NCBI GenBank assembly: GCA_024638805.1
Contig: JAHEJO010000004.1
Coordinates: forward strand, 1 to 38,930
DNA length: 38,930 nucleotides
Source: Acidimicrobiales bacterium
GTDB taxonomy: Bacteria; Actinomycetota; Acidimicrobiia; Acidimicrobiales; SZUA-35
Reading direction: 5' to 3'
Position numbers and translations under genes: made by a program. Of this stretch, positions 7,794-15,910 are shown piece after piece (within the stretch, counting starts at the first letter, position 1; each line of letters opens with the position of its first letter). The notes below the pieces were generated by a model, which saw only the letters and a list, made by a program, of their open reading frames with translations, ran no database searches and was not told the origin of the DNA.

Positions 7794-8756
7794 ATGGGCA
7801 CATTTCGCCGAATCCTTTTCACCCCGCTGGCCAGGGGCGACAACGATCGAGCGCTGGCCGCCGTCGCCGCACTAGCGGACCGTCACCGATCCACGATCAG
7901 CGTGCTGGCGTCGATCGACGAACCATCTCGGCTGCAGCGTCTCCTCCATGACGCGTCATTCTTCGAGGAGGTGCAATACGCCCAGTCCCAGGCGATGCTG
8001 GACGAGATCCGCCATTGGTGCCAACGAGCGGGTTGCCCGGACGTCGACGTCGAAATTGAGATCGGCAGCGCTGCGCTGGCCGTTCTACGACGGGTCCATG
8101 TCGAAGCTCACGATCTCGTCGTCATCACCAGCGATTCGATCGCGTCGGACCACGCGACCGTCCGACGGCTCCTCCGGAAGAGTCCCTGCCCGGTCTGGGT
8201 GATCAGACCCGCCCGGGTCGCCACCGCCAGGATTCTTGTCGCCATCGACCCCAATCCTGCCGAAGAAGCACTGAACCGGCGGATCCTCGAGCTCGCCGCC
8301 ACGATGGCGGCGGGTTCGGAGCATCCCCGGGTCCATGTCGTGCACGCATGGGAGCTCTACGGCGAAGCAACCCTGCGCAACCCCGACTTCCAGGGCAAGA
8401 GCATCATCGACCTGGAAGAGCTGTCGAGGAGGCAGGAAGACGTGGTACGAGCCGCCATCGACGACCTGTTGGAGAACGTCGATGCCGGCGCCACCCGGTG
8501 GATCCTGCACGTGGAGAAGGGCGAACCGGTTGCGGTTCTGACCCAACTCATCGACGACGAGAACGTCGACTTGCTCGTGATCGGTACGGTGGCCCGCAGC
8601 GGTGTCAGCGGCCTGGTGATGGGGAACACAGCCGAACGGGTGCTCGATGCGGTCTCCTGCGGTGTACTGGCGGTCAAACCACCCGGGTTCACCTCACCGA
8701 TCCAGTTCGGCCGGCGTACTCCAGGATCAGACGGATGGATGAGCACACCGCTGTGA
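7794..8756 (+). CDS. Tandem universal stress protein (two UspA domains)
   Basis: A 320-residue cytoplasmic protein made of two Usp domains, about 1-143 and 146-300. The first begins FRRILFTPLARG and ends CPVWVIRP. The second begins ARILVAIDPNP and carries the ATP-binding pattern GTVARSGVSGLVMGNTAE, so probably only the second half binds ATP; in the first the glycine loop is degraded (SDSIASDHATVRRLL). ATG 7794 is preferred over an in-frame GTG at 7761 because AGGAG lies six bases upstream. Tandem Usps are typical of hypoxia and stationary-phase responses, which fits the hsp20 and flavoprotein genes upstream. No partner gene follows in the same transcript. Confidence 0.92.
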   Translation: MGTFRRILFTPLARGDNDRALAAVAALADRHRSTISVLASIDEPSRLQRLLHDASFFEEVQYAQSQAMLDEIRHWCQRAGCPDVDVEIEIGSAALAVLRRVHVEAHDLVVITSDSIASDHATVRRLLRKSPCPVWVIRPARVATARILVAIDPNPAEEALNRRILELAATMAAGSEHPRVHVVHAWELYGEATLRNPDFQGKSIIDLEELSRRQEDVVRAAIDDLLENVDAGATRWILHVEKGEPVAVLTQLIDDENVDLLVIGTVARSGVSGLVMGNTAERVLDAVSCGVLAVKPPGFTSPIQFGRRTPGSDGWMSTPL

Positions 8757-8864
8757 CCGATCGGGTCGAACGTCGATGAGAAGTCGCTGAATCCCGCGAC
8801 CCGACGCCAGCTGAGCCGATGTGACATGGAACATCGGTGCACCGGTCCCCTCCGGTGCGTTCGA

Positions 8865-8870
8865 TACGCT
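8865..8870 (+). promoter_or_regulatory. -10 hexamer of serB (near-leaderless)
   Basis: TACGCT ends nine bases before ATG 8880, with no ribosome binding site between. The mRNA would start at or within a few bases of the ATG. The same hexamer is used at 30919-30924. Confidence 0.45.
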
Positions 8871-8879
8871 CGACCTCGC

Positions 8880-10118
8880 ATGAACCCTCGAAGATCTCCG
8901 TCCACCACCCAACAGCAGACGATCCTCGTCACCGTAACCGGCGACGATCGACCCGGGATCACCGCCCGGATCATGGACGTCATCGGGGCGGCCGGAGCCG
9001 ACATCGAAGACGTTGAGCAAACCAGTACCAGAGGCAAGTTGTCGCTGTCGATCGTGGTGGTGGTACCGCCCGGACGGGATCTGGTCAAGGACCTTCTCCT
9101 CGTCGGTTGGGAACAGCGGATGCACCTCGATTTCGAGATCGTCGACTCGGCTCCGACGCCTCGCAGCGAGGGTTTGATCGTCACGATGGTCGGCCACGAG
9201 ATACATCCGCTCGAGTTCGGAGCCATCGCATCCATGTGTGCCAGGACCGGGAGCAACATCGATCGCATCACTCGGCTGGCCCGAGAGCCGGTGATGGCCT
9301 ACGAGTTGGTTGTCCGGGGTGGCCGGGTTGACGAGCTGCGTCGCAATCTGTTGCTCGCTGCCCGCGATCTGCGTTGTGACGTGGCTGTTGTCCAAGAGGG
9401 CCTCGGCCAGCGAGCCACCCGGCTTATCGTGATGGACGTCGATTCAACCCTGATCCAGAACGAGATGATCGACCTCCTCGCCGCCGAGGCCGGCCACGAA
9501 GCCGAGGTTGCTGCCATCACCCATCGAGCGATGGTTGGCGATGTCGATTTCGCAGAGTCGTTGCACGCGAGGGTCGCACTGCTCGAGGGTCTGCCAGCGT
9601 CCTACTTCGACCGGGCCAGAGCCAGGATTCGGCTGACGCCGGGGGCGGCAACGTTCGCCCGCACGCTGAACGCTCTGGGCTACCGCACCGCCATCGTGTC
9701 GGGCGGATTCACTGCGATCACCCGCTCGCTGGCCGATGACCTCGGCATCGACTACGCCTTCGCCAACACCCTCGAAGTGGCCGACGGAGTCCTGACCGGC
9801 CGGGTCATCGGGGACATCATCGATCGTGAACGCAAGGCCCAGATCGTCCACGAACTGGCGGCCAAGGAAGGGATCTCGGTGGATCAGGTCGTCGCAATCG
9901 GTGACGGCGCCAACGACTTGGCGATGCTCAACACAGCTGGCCTCGGGATCGCATTCAACGCCAAACAGGTCGTGAAAGACGCAGCGGACACCAGCCTCAA
10001 CGTGCCCTATCTCGATGCCATTCTCTTCCTTCTCGGCTTTCGCCGCGACGACATCGAAGCCGCCGGTCTGGCCGGACCGATCCCGGGAGCCAGCCGACCC
10101 TGCGTCGAGCGGGACTAG
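8880..10118 (+). CDS. serB: Phosphoserine phosphatase with N-terminal ACT domains
   Basis: Last step of serine synthesis: phosphoserine to serine. It has 412 residues. Two ACT-type regulatory domains come first (about 14-90 and 98-172; VTGDDRPGITARIMDVI is the first ACT motif). A HAD phosphatase domain follows: motif I MDVDSTLIQ with nucleophile Asp186 and Asp188, motif II VSGGFTAIT, and motif IV GDGANDLAML. This double-ACT layout is known from mycobacterial SerB2, where serine binds the ACT region and inhibits; feedback inhibition here is inference. ATG 8880 was chosen because the hexamer TACGCT lies nine bases upstream and the ACT domain begins soon after. The thioesterase promoter overlaps its stop codon. 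Confidence 0.95.
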   Translation: MNPRRSPSTTQQQTILVTVTGDDRPGITARIMDVIGAAGADIEDVEQTSTRGKLSLSIVVVVPPGRDLVKDLLLVGWEQRMHLDFEIVDSAPTPRSEGLIVTMVGHEIHPLEFGAIASMCARTGSNIDRITRLAREPVMAYELVVRGGRVDELRRNLLLAARDLRCDVAVVQEGLGQRATRLIVMDVDSTLIQNEMIDLLAAEAGHEAEVAAITHRAMVGDVDFAESLHARVALLEGLPASYFDRARARIRLTPGAATFARTLNALGYRTAIVSGGFTAITRSLADDLGIDYAFANTLEVADGVLTGRVIGDIIDRERKAQIVHELAAKEGISVDQVVAIGDGANDLAMLNTAGLGIAFNAKQVVKDAADTSLNVPYLDAILFLLGFRRDDIEAAGLAGPIPGASRPCVERD

Positions 10119-10121
10119 CCT
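10116..10121 (+). promoter_or_regulatory. -10 hexamer of a leaderless thioesterase mRNA
   Basis: TAGCCT, whose TAG is also the serB stop, is followed by six bases and then the GTG start at 10128. Exactly the same hexamer and spacing precede the aldo/keto reductase at 14727-14732 on the other strand. No ribosome binding site fits in the gap. Confidence 0.55.
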
Positions 10122-10127
10122 GCCAAC

Positions 10128-10565
10128 GTGCTCACGCTGCCCGTCGAAACCACCATCAAGGTTCGTTTCGCCGAGTTGGACCCCTATGGGCACGTCAACC
10201 ATGCGATGTACCTGACATATCTCGAACAGGGGCGAGCCGAAGCACTCGAGGCAGCCGATCTTTCGCTGTCGCGTGTGGCCGGCGAGGGATTCCAATTCGT
10301 CATCACCCAGGTGCACGCACGCTACCTCGTGCCCGCCACCGCCCGGGAGCCCGTGATCGTCCGTACGTCGATCGGTTCGCTGCGGCGAATCTCGGGGGTG
10401 TGGTCCCAGGAAATCGTCAGCCCCGACGGCTCGACCGTCTACCTCACCGCCGAACTGAGCGCCGGCATCACCGACCGCAACGGGCGGCCGGCCAAACCAC
10501 CGGAGTGGATCATCGACGGGCTCCGACGGCTGGTGAAGCCTGCCGCCGACGGTACCGGCGGCTGA
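10128..10565 (+). CDS. Hotdog-fold acyl-CoA thioesterase (4HBT family)
   Basis: A 145-residue single hotdog domain. The signature ELDPYGHVNHAMYLTYLEQGR is present in pieces: Asp18 in ELDPYGHVNHAMY is the usual catalytic residue of 4-hydroxybenzoyl-CoA thioesterase-type enzymes. It probably hydrolyses an acyl-CoA thioester; chain length is unknown. The GTG start is set by the promoter hexamer six bases upstream. The metallo-hydrolase gene follows after 3 bases, so the two are co-transcribed. Confidence 0.9.
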   Translation: MLTLPVETTIKVRFAELDPYGHVNHAMYLTYLEQGRAEALEAADLSLSRVAGEGFQFVITQVHARYLVPATAREPVIVRTSIGSLRRISGVWSQEIVSPDGSTVYLTAELSAGITDRNGRPAKPPEWIIDGLRRLVKPAADGTGG

Positions 10566-10568
10566 GCG

Positions 10569-11588
10569 ATGGCTCTGGAACACAACACCGAGTTCGACCC
10601 CCGTTACGGCGAATGCGTCGAGGTCGCCCCGCAGATTCGTCGCGTCGTCGCTCCGAACCCGAATCCGTTCACCTTCACTGGCAGCGGGGCGTACCTGGTC
10701 GGGAGTGGCGATGTAGCGGTGATCGATCCCGGCCCCGAGTTGCCCGAGCACCTCGATGCCATCGAGGCCGCTCTGGCGCCGGATGAACGCGTCACCCACA
10801 TCCTGATCACCCACACCCATACCGATCACACCGCCGCTGTACCGGCCCTCAAGGAGCGGACCGGCGCCCTGACCTACGGCTACGGCCCCCACGGCCCGGT
10901 GAGTTCGGTGGACCCACTGGACCGGCTCGATTTCAGCGCACACATCTCACCCGAGGAGAGCCGGATCTTCGCCCAGGAGTGGGCTCGACTTCCCGAGGAA
11001 CTCAAACGGGAAGGACCCGACACCGATTTCGTGCCCGACGTCGAGGTCGGGCACGAACCCGCTGATGAGGACGGTGTCAGCGGTCGGATCGACGGTGCGG
11101 GGTGGTCTGTTCAGGTGCTGCACACCCCCGGCCACACGAGCAACCACATCTGCTTTCGTCTGGTCGACGATGGGTCGAGGCGCTCGGCGCTCTTCACCGG
11201 TGATCACGTGATGGGCTGGGCAACGTCGGTGATCTCGCCCCCCGATGGCGATGTGACCCAGTATCTCGACAGCCTCGAACGCCTGCTACTGGCGCCCGAC
11301 GACCGGTACTTCCCCACCCACGGACCGATCATCGACGATCCTGCGCCGTACGTTCGGGCGTTCATCGAACACCGCAACCATCGAACCGATCAGATCATCG
11401 AGATCCTCAGCAGCGGCCCTACGACGGTGGTCGACATCGTGCCGAGGATGTACGGCGACGTCGACAAGCGGCTGTGGAGGGCGGCGGGCAACTCGGTCTA
11501 CGCCCATCTCCTCACGCTGCGCGACCATGGTCGGGCACGCAGTTCCGACGGCTCGGACTCGATCGTGGCCGTATGGGGTTTGGCGTGA
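10569..11588 (+). CDS. LACTB2-like MBL-fold hydrolase with C-terminal winged helix
   Basis: A 339-residue protein. The metallo-beta-lactamase domain has the zinc motif THTHTDHTA at 81-89, a second His in HTPGHTSNHICF, and Asp in FTGDHVMGW. The last 60 residues (ILSSGPTTVVDIVPRMYGD through SVYAHLLTLRDHGRA) form the small winged-helix domain of the LACTB2 group, whose animal members are endoribonucleases; other relatives act on thioesters. Coupling to a thioesterase gene three bases upstream makes either role possible. The ATG has no ribosome binding site, so it is probably reached by ribosomes ending the previous gene. Confidence 0.88.
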   Translation: MALEHNTEFDPRYGECVEVAPQIRRVVAPNPNPFTFTGSGAYLVGSGDVAVIDPGPELPEHLDAIEAALAPDERVTHILITHTHTDHTAAVPALKERTGALTYGYGPHGPVSSVDPLDRLDFSAHISPEESRIFAQEWARLPEELKREGPDTDFVPDVEVGHEPADEDGVSGRIDGAGWSVQVLHTPGHTSNHICFRLVDDGSRRSALFTGDHVMGWATSVISPPDGDVTQYLDSLERLLLAPDDRYFPTHGPIIDDPAPYVRAFIEHRNHRTDQIIEILSSGPTTVVDIVPRMYGDVDKRLWRAAGNSVYAHLLTLRDHGRARSSDGSDSIVAVWGLA

Positions 11589-11612
11589 ACAACCTGTTGG
11601 CGCAGCACCCCG

Positions 11613-11628
11613 GCCGGTGACCACCGGC
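11613..11628. repeat. Inverted repeat between two hydrolase genes
   Basis: GCCGGTG-AC-CACCGGC, seven-base arms with a two-base centre, 25 bases after the MBL-hydrolase stop and just upstream of the TAACAT hexamer of the next gene. Its position near -35 suggests an operator for the alpha/beta hydrolase. A terminator is less likely, since no T-run follows. Confidence 0.4.
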
Positions 11629-11631
11629 GTC

Positions 11632-11637
11632 TAACAT
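11632..11637 (+). promoter_or_regulatory. -10 hexamer of a leaderless alpha/beta hydrolase mRNA
   Basis: TAACAT followed by seven bases and ATG 11645. There is no ribosome binding site in between. A dyad at 11613-11628 covers the bases just upstream. Confidence 0.55.
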
Positions 11638-11644
11638 CGGGCGC

Positions 11645-12415
11645 ATGCCCGCACGGCCCCGGACCGAGAAGATCCAATTCGTCGGCGGCTCGCGGGCATC
11701 CCTGACCGGCGTGCTCCATCGACCGGAGCAGCGGGCGAGAGGATCGGTGCTGATGGCGCACTGCTTCACCTGCGACAAGGACATCCACACGATGACCCGA
11801 TTGGCCAAAGGGCTCAGCGATGCCGGCTATGCCGCGTACCGTTTCGACTTCACCGGTCGTGGCGAATCCGGTGGCGACTTCGCCACGAAAACGCTCAGCG
11901 CCAACGTGTCCGATGTTGTCCGAGCGGCCACGACCCTCATCGAGTTCGGCTTCGGCCCGTGCGGTCTGATCGGTCACAGCCTCGGCGGCGCCGCTGTTCT
12001 GTTGGCCGCCGAACGGCTGAAGACCGTGCGGTCATTGGTGACGATCGGCGCGCCGAGCGATGCCGGCCACGTGCGCCACCTGTTTGCCGGCGACGAAGAC
12101 CGGCTCCTGAGCGAGGGGCGAGCTGAGGTCACGATCGGGGGCCGGACGTTCGAACTCGAGGCCGGTTTCGTTCACGATCTCGCCAGCCACGATGTGGTGC
12201 GGGCCGTCGGCCGACTCGGTCGACCGTATCTCACCGTCCACAGTGAAGATGACAACGTCGTACCGGTCAGCGAGGGCGAGCGACTGCACGCCGCGGCCGC
12301 CGAACCGAAACGGTTCCTCCGCTACGAGACCGGTGGCCACCTGTTCAGCGACCGGACGATGGCCGCAGTGCTCGCCGCCGACATCATCGACTGGTTCGAC
12401 GACACGCTCGACTGA
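11645..12415 (+). CDS. Alpha/beta hydrolase
   Basis: A 256-residue serine hydrolase. The nucleophile elbow is GHSLGG with Ser112; Asp in HSEDDNVVP and His in ETGGHLFSD complete the triad. The N-terminal part MAHCFTCDKDIHTMTRLAKGL and FDFTGRGESGG matches the hydrolase half of proteins that are often fused to OsmC peroxidases; the OsmC half is missing here. The natural substrate is unknown. It is likely leaderless and has its own promoter. No signal peptide is seen, so it is cytoplasmic. Confidence 0.9.
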   Translation: MPARPRTEKIQFVGGSRASLTGVLHRPEQRARGSVLMAHCFTCDKDIHTMTRLAKGLSDAGYAAYRFDFTGRGESGGDFATKTLSANVSDVVRAATTLIEFGFGPCGLIGHSLGGAAVLLAAERLKTVRSLVTIGAPSDAGHVRHLFAGDEDRLLSEGRAEVTIGGRTFELEAGFVHDLASHDVVRAVGRLGRPYLTVHSEDDNVVPVSEGERLHAAAAEPKRFLRYETGGHLFSDRTMAAVLAADIIDWFDDTLD

Positions 12416-12508
12416 CCACAGCCGTCTGGAGCCTCAAGGTTCGGTCATCGATCGCCGATCCAATGGTGGCAGCCCGCGTCGTGGCGCGTACCTGAGGAGA
12501 CAGCTTTC

Positions 12509-13564
12509 ATGCACAGGACCTTTATCGGAGCATTCGCAGCACTGGCCCTCCTGACGGCTGCGTGCGGCAACGAGACCGACACCGCACTCGACAAGGGAAC
12601 CATCGACTTCGACGCGGTCGCCCCCACCACTGAACCGACGAGCACATCGACCACGGGCGACAGCGTCGAGGACCAGATCGCTGTCGACAGCGACGAGACG
12701 CCAGACCCACCGGCCACTACCGCCACCTCGCCCGACGTCGACGTGGTGAAGACACAAACCCTCGGTTCGGGCATCCTGGCCAAGACCATCGAAGGACCCG
12801 AGGGTGTGTCGTCGGCTCGCTTCGTGGGAACGTTCACCTTCGTCGGCACCCCCGACTCCGACACGCCGGGCGAGGTTTCGTTGACCTTCAGCGGTGCGTA
12901 CGACCTGCCCAACGATGCGTCGCAGGTCTCGATGGACTTCGGCGACATCGCCAGCTTGGCGAGCGAGAGCGGAGACGACGGCATGGCGATGTTCGAGACG
13001 TTCTTCGCCGAACCACTCGAGATCACCACGATCGGTGACAAGGCGTGGATCAAGTGGGGTTTCCTCTCGCTGTTCGGCGCCGGTGACGGGATGTGGCTGG
13101 AAACCGAAGCTGACGAGTCCGACGGCTTCACCGCCGACTTCGGCTTCGGGGGCAGCGGCTCACCCACCGAACTGCTGGACCTGTTGAGCGAAGCGAGTGC
13201 CCGGCTCGACGAAGTGGGTACCGACGAGGTCCGGGGTGTCTCGACCACCCACTACCGGGCGCTGGTCGACACCGAGGCGTTGGCCGCGGAGATGAGCGCC
13301 GCCGAACGGGCCGAATTCGAAGAGGAGCTCGGCGCTCGTCCGATCGCCGACCTGCCGATCGACTTCTGGCTCGATGACGACGGCCTGCTGCGCAAGTATG
13401 TCATCGACCTTTCCGATCCGGACATGTTCACCGACGAGGACCAGATCGAGAGCGCCCAGATGGTATTCGAGATCTGGGACCACGGCGCCGATCTCGGGAT
13501 CACCCCGCCGCCGGCGAATCTGATCCTGACCGAAGCGGACCTCGGCTTCGACATGACCGGCTGA
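12509..13564 (+). CDS. Secreted lipoprotein, LppX/LprG-like
   Basis: A 351-residue exported lipoprotein. The signal peptide has a short positive start, a hydrophobic core (AFAALALL) and a lipobox LTAAC, so Cys19 would be lipidated. A Thr/Ser/Pro/Asp-rich linker (about 35-90) separates it from a folded domain with alternating strands. The C-terminal part, DFWLDDDGLLRKYVIDLS followed by EIWDHGADLGITPPP, resembles the mycobacterial LppX/LprAFG lipid-carrier fold; that assignment is inference. The ribosome binding site GAGGAG is eight to nine bases upstream of ATG, so unlike its neighbours it uses a leader. It is probably anchored on the outer face of the cytoplasmic membrane. Confidence 0.85.
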   Translation: MHRTFIGAFAALALLTAACGNETDTALDKGTIDFDAVAPTTEPTSTSTTGDSVEDQIAVDSDETPDPPATTATSPDVDVVKTQTLGSGILAKTIEGPEGVSSARFVGTFTFVGTPDSDTPGEVSLTFSGAYDLPNDASQVSMDFGDIASLASESGDDGMAMFETFFAEPLEITTIGDKAWIKWGFLSLFGAGDGMWLETEADESDGFTADFGFGGSGSPTELLDLLSEASARLDEVGTDEVRGVSTTHYRALVDTEALAAEMSAAERAEFEEELGARPIADLPIDFWLDDDGLLRKYVIDLSDPDMFTDEDQIESAQMVFEIWDHGADLGITPPPANLILTEADLGFDMTG

Positions 13565-13606
13565 GAACCGGCGTGGCAGGGCGCGGGCCTTCAACGTCCG
13601 ATGCGG

Positions 13607-13810
13607 TCACCGCTCATGCCTCGCCCGCCGGTAGATCTCCTGGTCGATCGAACCGGTCAAGGGTGACCCGGACCCGACGGTGTACAGCTGGGCGGCGGTG
13701 AAGAGCCCGCCGGGAGTGGGATCGTACGGGAGAGCGCCGAGGGTTTCGACGAGTGCGTCGACGAGATCCTCGACCTCGTCGTGCCACGCCGGTCCGTCGA
13801 TCAAGCTCAC
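13607..13810 (-). CDS. Small conserved-looking protein downstream of the aldo/keto reductase
   Basis: A 67-residue protein that I do not recognise. It has an acidic helical first half (AWHDEVEDLVDALVETLGALP) and a second half with PGGLFTAAQLYTVGSG. GTG 13810 is chosen because AGGAG (13821-13825, overlapping the reductase stop) sits ten bases upstream. An in-frame ATG at 13843 would overlap the reductase by 20 bases and has no such site. It is 13 bases after the reductase stop, so the two form a transcript. No membrane or metal motif. Confidence 0.55.
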   Translation of the reverse strand: MSLIDGPAWHDEVEDLVDALVETLGALPYDPTPGGLFTAAQLYTVGSGSPLTGSIDQEIYRRARHER

Positions 13811-13823
13811 AGTTCCGCCACTC

Positions 13824-14720
13824 CTACGGAAGGGGCACCCCATCAGAGAGCTGGATCAGCGCATAGACGTCCTCTCGTTCGAGGTGCACGCCCGCAGCTT
13901 GCGCCTGCTGTTCGAGACGCTGCGGGCTCTGAGTCCCGAGAAGGACGACGGGGCGGGACGGATGGGCGAGAACGAAGGCGATGGCGACCGTCGCCCGGTT
14001 CACGGTCTCGCGCTCGGCGAGTTCGTCCATCTTGGCCACCAACGCCGGTTCGACACCGTCGCCGGTCGCCAGCGCTCCACCGGCCAGCGGACTCCATGCC
14101 AACGGCGTCAGAGATTCTCGCATGCACCGATCCATGACGCCGTCCCGCATCGGGTCCAGATGGGTGATCGAGTACTCCATCTGGTCGGCGACAAGGGGGA
14201 AGTCGAGGAACCTCTGCAGCGCATCGGACTGGGCTGCGGTGTGGTTGGACACGCCGAATTCCCTGACCTTTCCCTGGTCGCGCAGGGCGGTCAGGGTGCC
14301 CGCCACCTCCTCGGGGTGAGAGTAAAGATCGGGCCGGTGGATCATGAAGAGGTCCACGAAGTCGACCGCCAGTCGTTTGAGGCTGTCGTGGACGGCGCCG
14401 GTCAGGTAGTCGCGCCCTGAGTTGTACGGTACCGGCGGTCGGATGCCGCCTTTGGTGGCCAGCACCATACGACCCCGCATTGCGGGGGACTCGGCGATGA
14501 GCTTTCCGAGCAGGGCCTCGTTGTCGCCGAACCCGCTTCCACCCCAGTCGAGACCGTACACATCGGCGGTGTCGACGAGATTCATGCCGAGGTCCAGGGC
14601 GGTTTCGAGGATCCTGCGAGCCTCAGCCGGCTCGTCGTTGGTGAATCGCCAGCAACCGAATCCGAGCGGACCCACGTCGAGCGATCCGAGCGTCCGGGGC
14701 GATGGCGATATCAGGTTCAT
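13824..14720 (-). CDS. Aldo/keto reductase
   Basis: A 298-residue NADPH-dependent oxidoreductase with a TIM-barrel fold. The catalytic tetrad is complete: Asp50 and Tyr55 in DTADVYG, Lys90 in LATKGG and His128 in FMIHRPD. The C-terminal HPSRPVVLLGTQSPQRLEQ forms the phosphate-binding region for NADP. The substrate is unknown. The start ATG is six bases after TAGCCT, so the mRNA is probably leaderless. It diverges from the HD-domain gene, with 98 bp between them. Confidence 0.92.
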   Translation of the reverse strand: MNLISPSPRTLGSLDVGPLGFGCWRFTNDEPAEARRILETALDLGMNLVDTADVYGLDWGGSGFGDNEALLGKLIAESPAMRGRMVLATKGGIRPPVPYNSGRDYLTGAVHDSLKRLAVDFVDLFMIHRPDLYSHPEEVAGTLTALRDQGKVREFGVSNHTAAQSDALQRFLDFPLVADQMEYSITHLDPMRDGVMDRCMRESLTPLAWSPLAGGALATGDGVEPALVAKMDELAERETVNRATVAIAFVLAHPSRPVVLLGTQSPQRLEQQAQAAGVHLEREDVYALIQLSDGVPLP

Positions 14721-14726
14721 GGGGCA

Positions 14727-14732
14727 AGGCTA
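14727..14732 (-). promoter_or_regulatory. -10 hexamer of a leaderless aldo/keto reductase mRNA
   Basis: Read on the minus strand, TAGCCT is followed by six bases and then ATG 14720. Identical in hexamer and spacing to the thioesterase promoter at 10116. Confidence 0.55.
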
Positions 14733-14806
14733 GAGGATTGGGCAGCGCGTACGACCGGGCGTTCGGGCGCAGCGACAGTCCCTGGTTGAGTGGATCGCTC
14801 CTGTGC

Positions 14807-14812
14807 AACACT
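14807..14812 (+). promoter_or_regulatory. Possible -10 of the HD-domain gene
   Basis: AACACT ends six bases before ATG 14819, with TTGAGT at 14786-14791 as a possible -35 (15-base spacer). Weaker than the other cases, but there is no ribosome binding site for this gene either. Confidence 0.3.
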
Positions 14813-14818
14813 GTGCTG

Positions 14819-15412
14819 ATGACCGATGTCGTCGACACCTCAGCCCCGAACCCCAAGAGTTTCCACGCGATGATCGACGGGACCAAGGCGGACTGGGATC
14901 ACATCACCGAGCAGATCGACCTGTACAACCGGAGCTTCGTGGACCGTGTGCTCGAGCACCTGACGATGCTCGCCGACGACAGCAGCGGTTTTGCGGTCAA
15001 CCGACTCGAACACAGTCTGCAGACCGCTACCAGGGCATACCGGGACGACAAGGACACCGAGTACGTGGTGTGCGCCCTGATCCACGACATCGGCGACATG
15101 CTCGCCCCCTACAACCACGCTGATGTGGCCGCCAAGATCCTGGAACCATTCGTCAGCGAGGCAAACACGTGGATGGTCGAGAAGCACGGGATCTTCCAGG
15201 GGTATTACTTCTTCGACCACGTCGGGCTCGACAAGAACATGCGCGATCAGTTCGCCGGTCACGAATTCTTCGACCGTTGCGCCGAGTTCTGTCACAACTA
15301 CGACCAGATGGCGTTCGATCCGTCCTACGACGCCATGACCCTCGCCGATTTCGAGCCAGCGGTGCGCGAGATCATGGGGCACGGCCCACGGCGCAGCATC
15401 TACATGGAGTAG
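14819..15412 (+). CDS. HD-domain protein, possible PhnZ/TmpB-type diiron oxygenase
   Basis: A 197-residue HD-domain protein. Metal ligands expected for the family are visible: His65 in LEHSLQTATRA, His89-Asp90 in ALIHDIGD and His100 in YNHADVAA, plus His residues in VEKHGIFQGYYFFDHVG and an Asp near the C terminus. The size, the HSLQTA spacing and the HGIFQGYYFFDH segment resemble the mixed-valent diiron oxygenases PhnZ and TmpB, which cleave C-P bonds, more than phosphodiesterases. No phosphonate genes are nearby, so the substrate is open. The ATG was chosen as the first Met before the conserved region, with a possible promoter just upstream. Confidence 0.78.
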   Translation: MTDVVDTSAPNPKSFHAMIDGTKADWDHITEQIDLYNRSFVDRVLEHLTMLADDSSGFAVNRLEHSLQTATRAYRDDKDTEYVVCALIHDIGDMLAPYNHADVAAKILEPFVSEANTWMVEKHGIFQGYYFFDHVGLDKNMRDQFAGHEFFDRCAEFCHNYDQMAFDPSYDAMTLADFEPAVREIMGHGPRRSIYME

Positions 15413-15436
15413 CCGGCCGCCACCGAGGCGTCGGCC

Positions 15437-15910
15437 CTATCCGCCCTCGTGATCCAGCAGCCATTTCTTGGCATCGAGGCCGCCGGCGTAGCCGGTGAGG
15501 CGGCCGCTTTTGCCGATCACACGGTGACATGGCAGCACGATACTCACCGGATTCCTGCCATTGGCCGACGCCACCGCCCGCACCGCCGTCGGCCGCCCCA
15601 GGCCTCTTGCCTGCTCCGCGTAACTGATGGTCTGCCCGAACGGAATGGAGACCAGTGAACGCCATACCTGAACCTGGAAATCGGTGCCTCGCAGGTCCAG
15701 CGGGAGTTCGAAGTTGGTCCGGTCGCCGGCAAAGAACTCACAGAGTTGGACCGCGGTGGCCCGAGAGACCTCGTTGGTCTCGTCGATCGTGTCGAAGGAC
15801 CAGCGATCGTCGTCGGGCCAAAGGATCGCCACGAGGCCATCGGTGCTGGTGATGATCTGGAGTCGACCGATCGGCGTATCGGTGAGTGTGCGGTACAGCG
15901 TATCGGTCAT
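15437..15910 (-). CDS. ogt: Methylated-DNA--protein-cysteine methyltransferase (Ogt type)
   Basis: A 157-residue suicide enzyme that removes methyl groups from O6-methylguanine. The active-site motif PCHRVIG contains the acceptor Cys; the DNA-binding helix has the expected RAVASANGRNP before it, and FGQTISYAEQARGLG precedes that. The start is the ATG at 15910, which overlaps the Ada-AlkA stop by four bases; an upstream in-frame Met at 15979 lies within that gene. It forms one alkylation-repair operon with the fusion gene. Confidence 0.94.
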   Translation of the reverse strand: MTDTLYRTLTDTPIGRLQIITSTDGLVAILWPDDDRWSFDTIDETNEVSRATAVQLCEFFAGDRTNFELPLDLRGTDFQVQVWRSLVSIPFGQTISYAEQARGLGRPTAVRAVASANGRNPVSIVLPCHRVIGKSGRLTGYAGGLDAKKWLLDHEGG

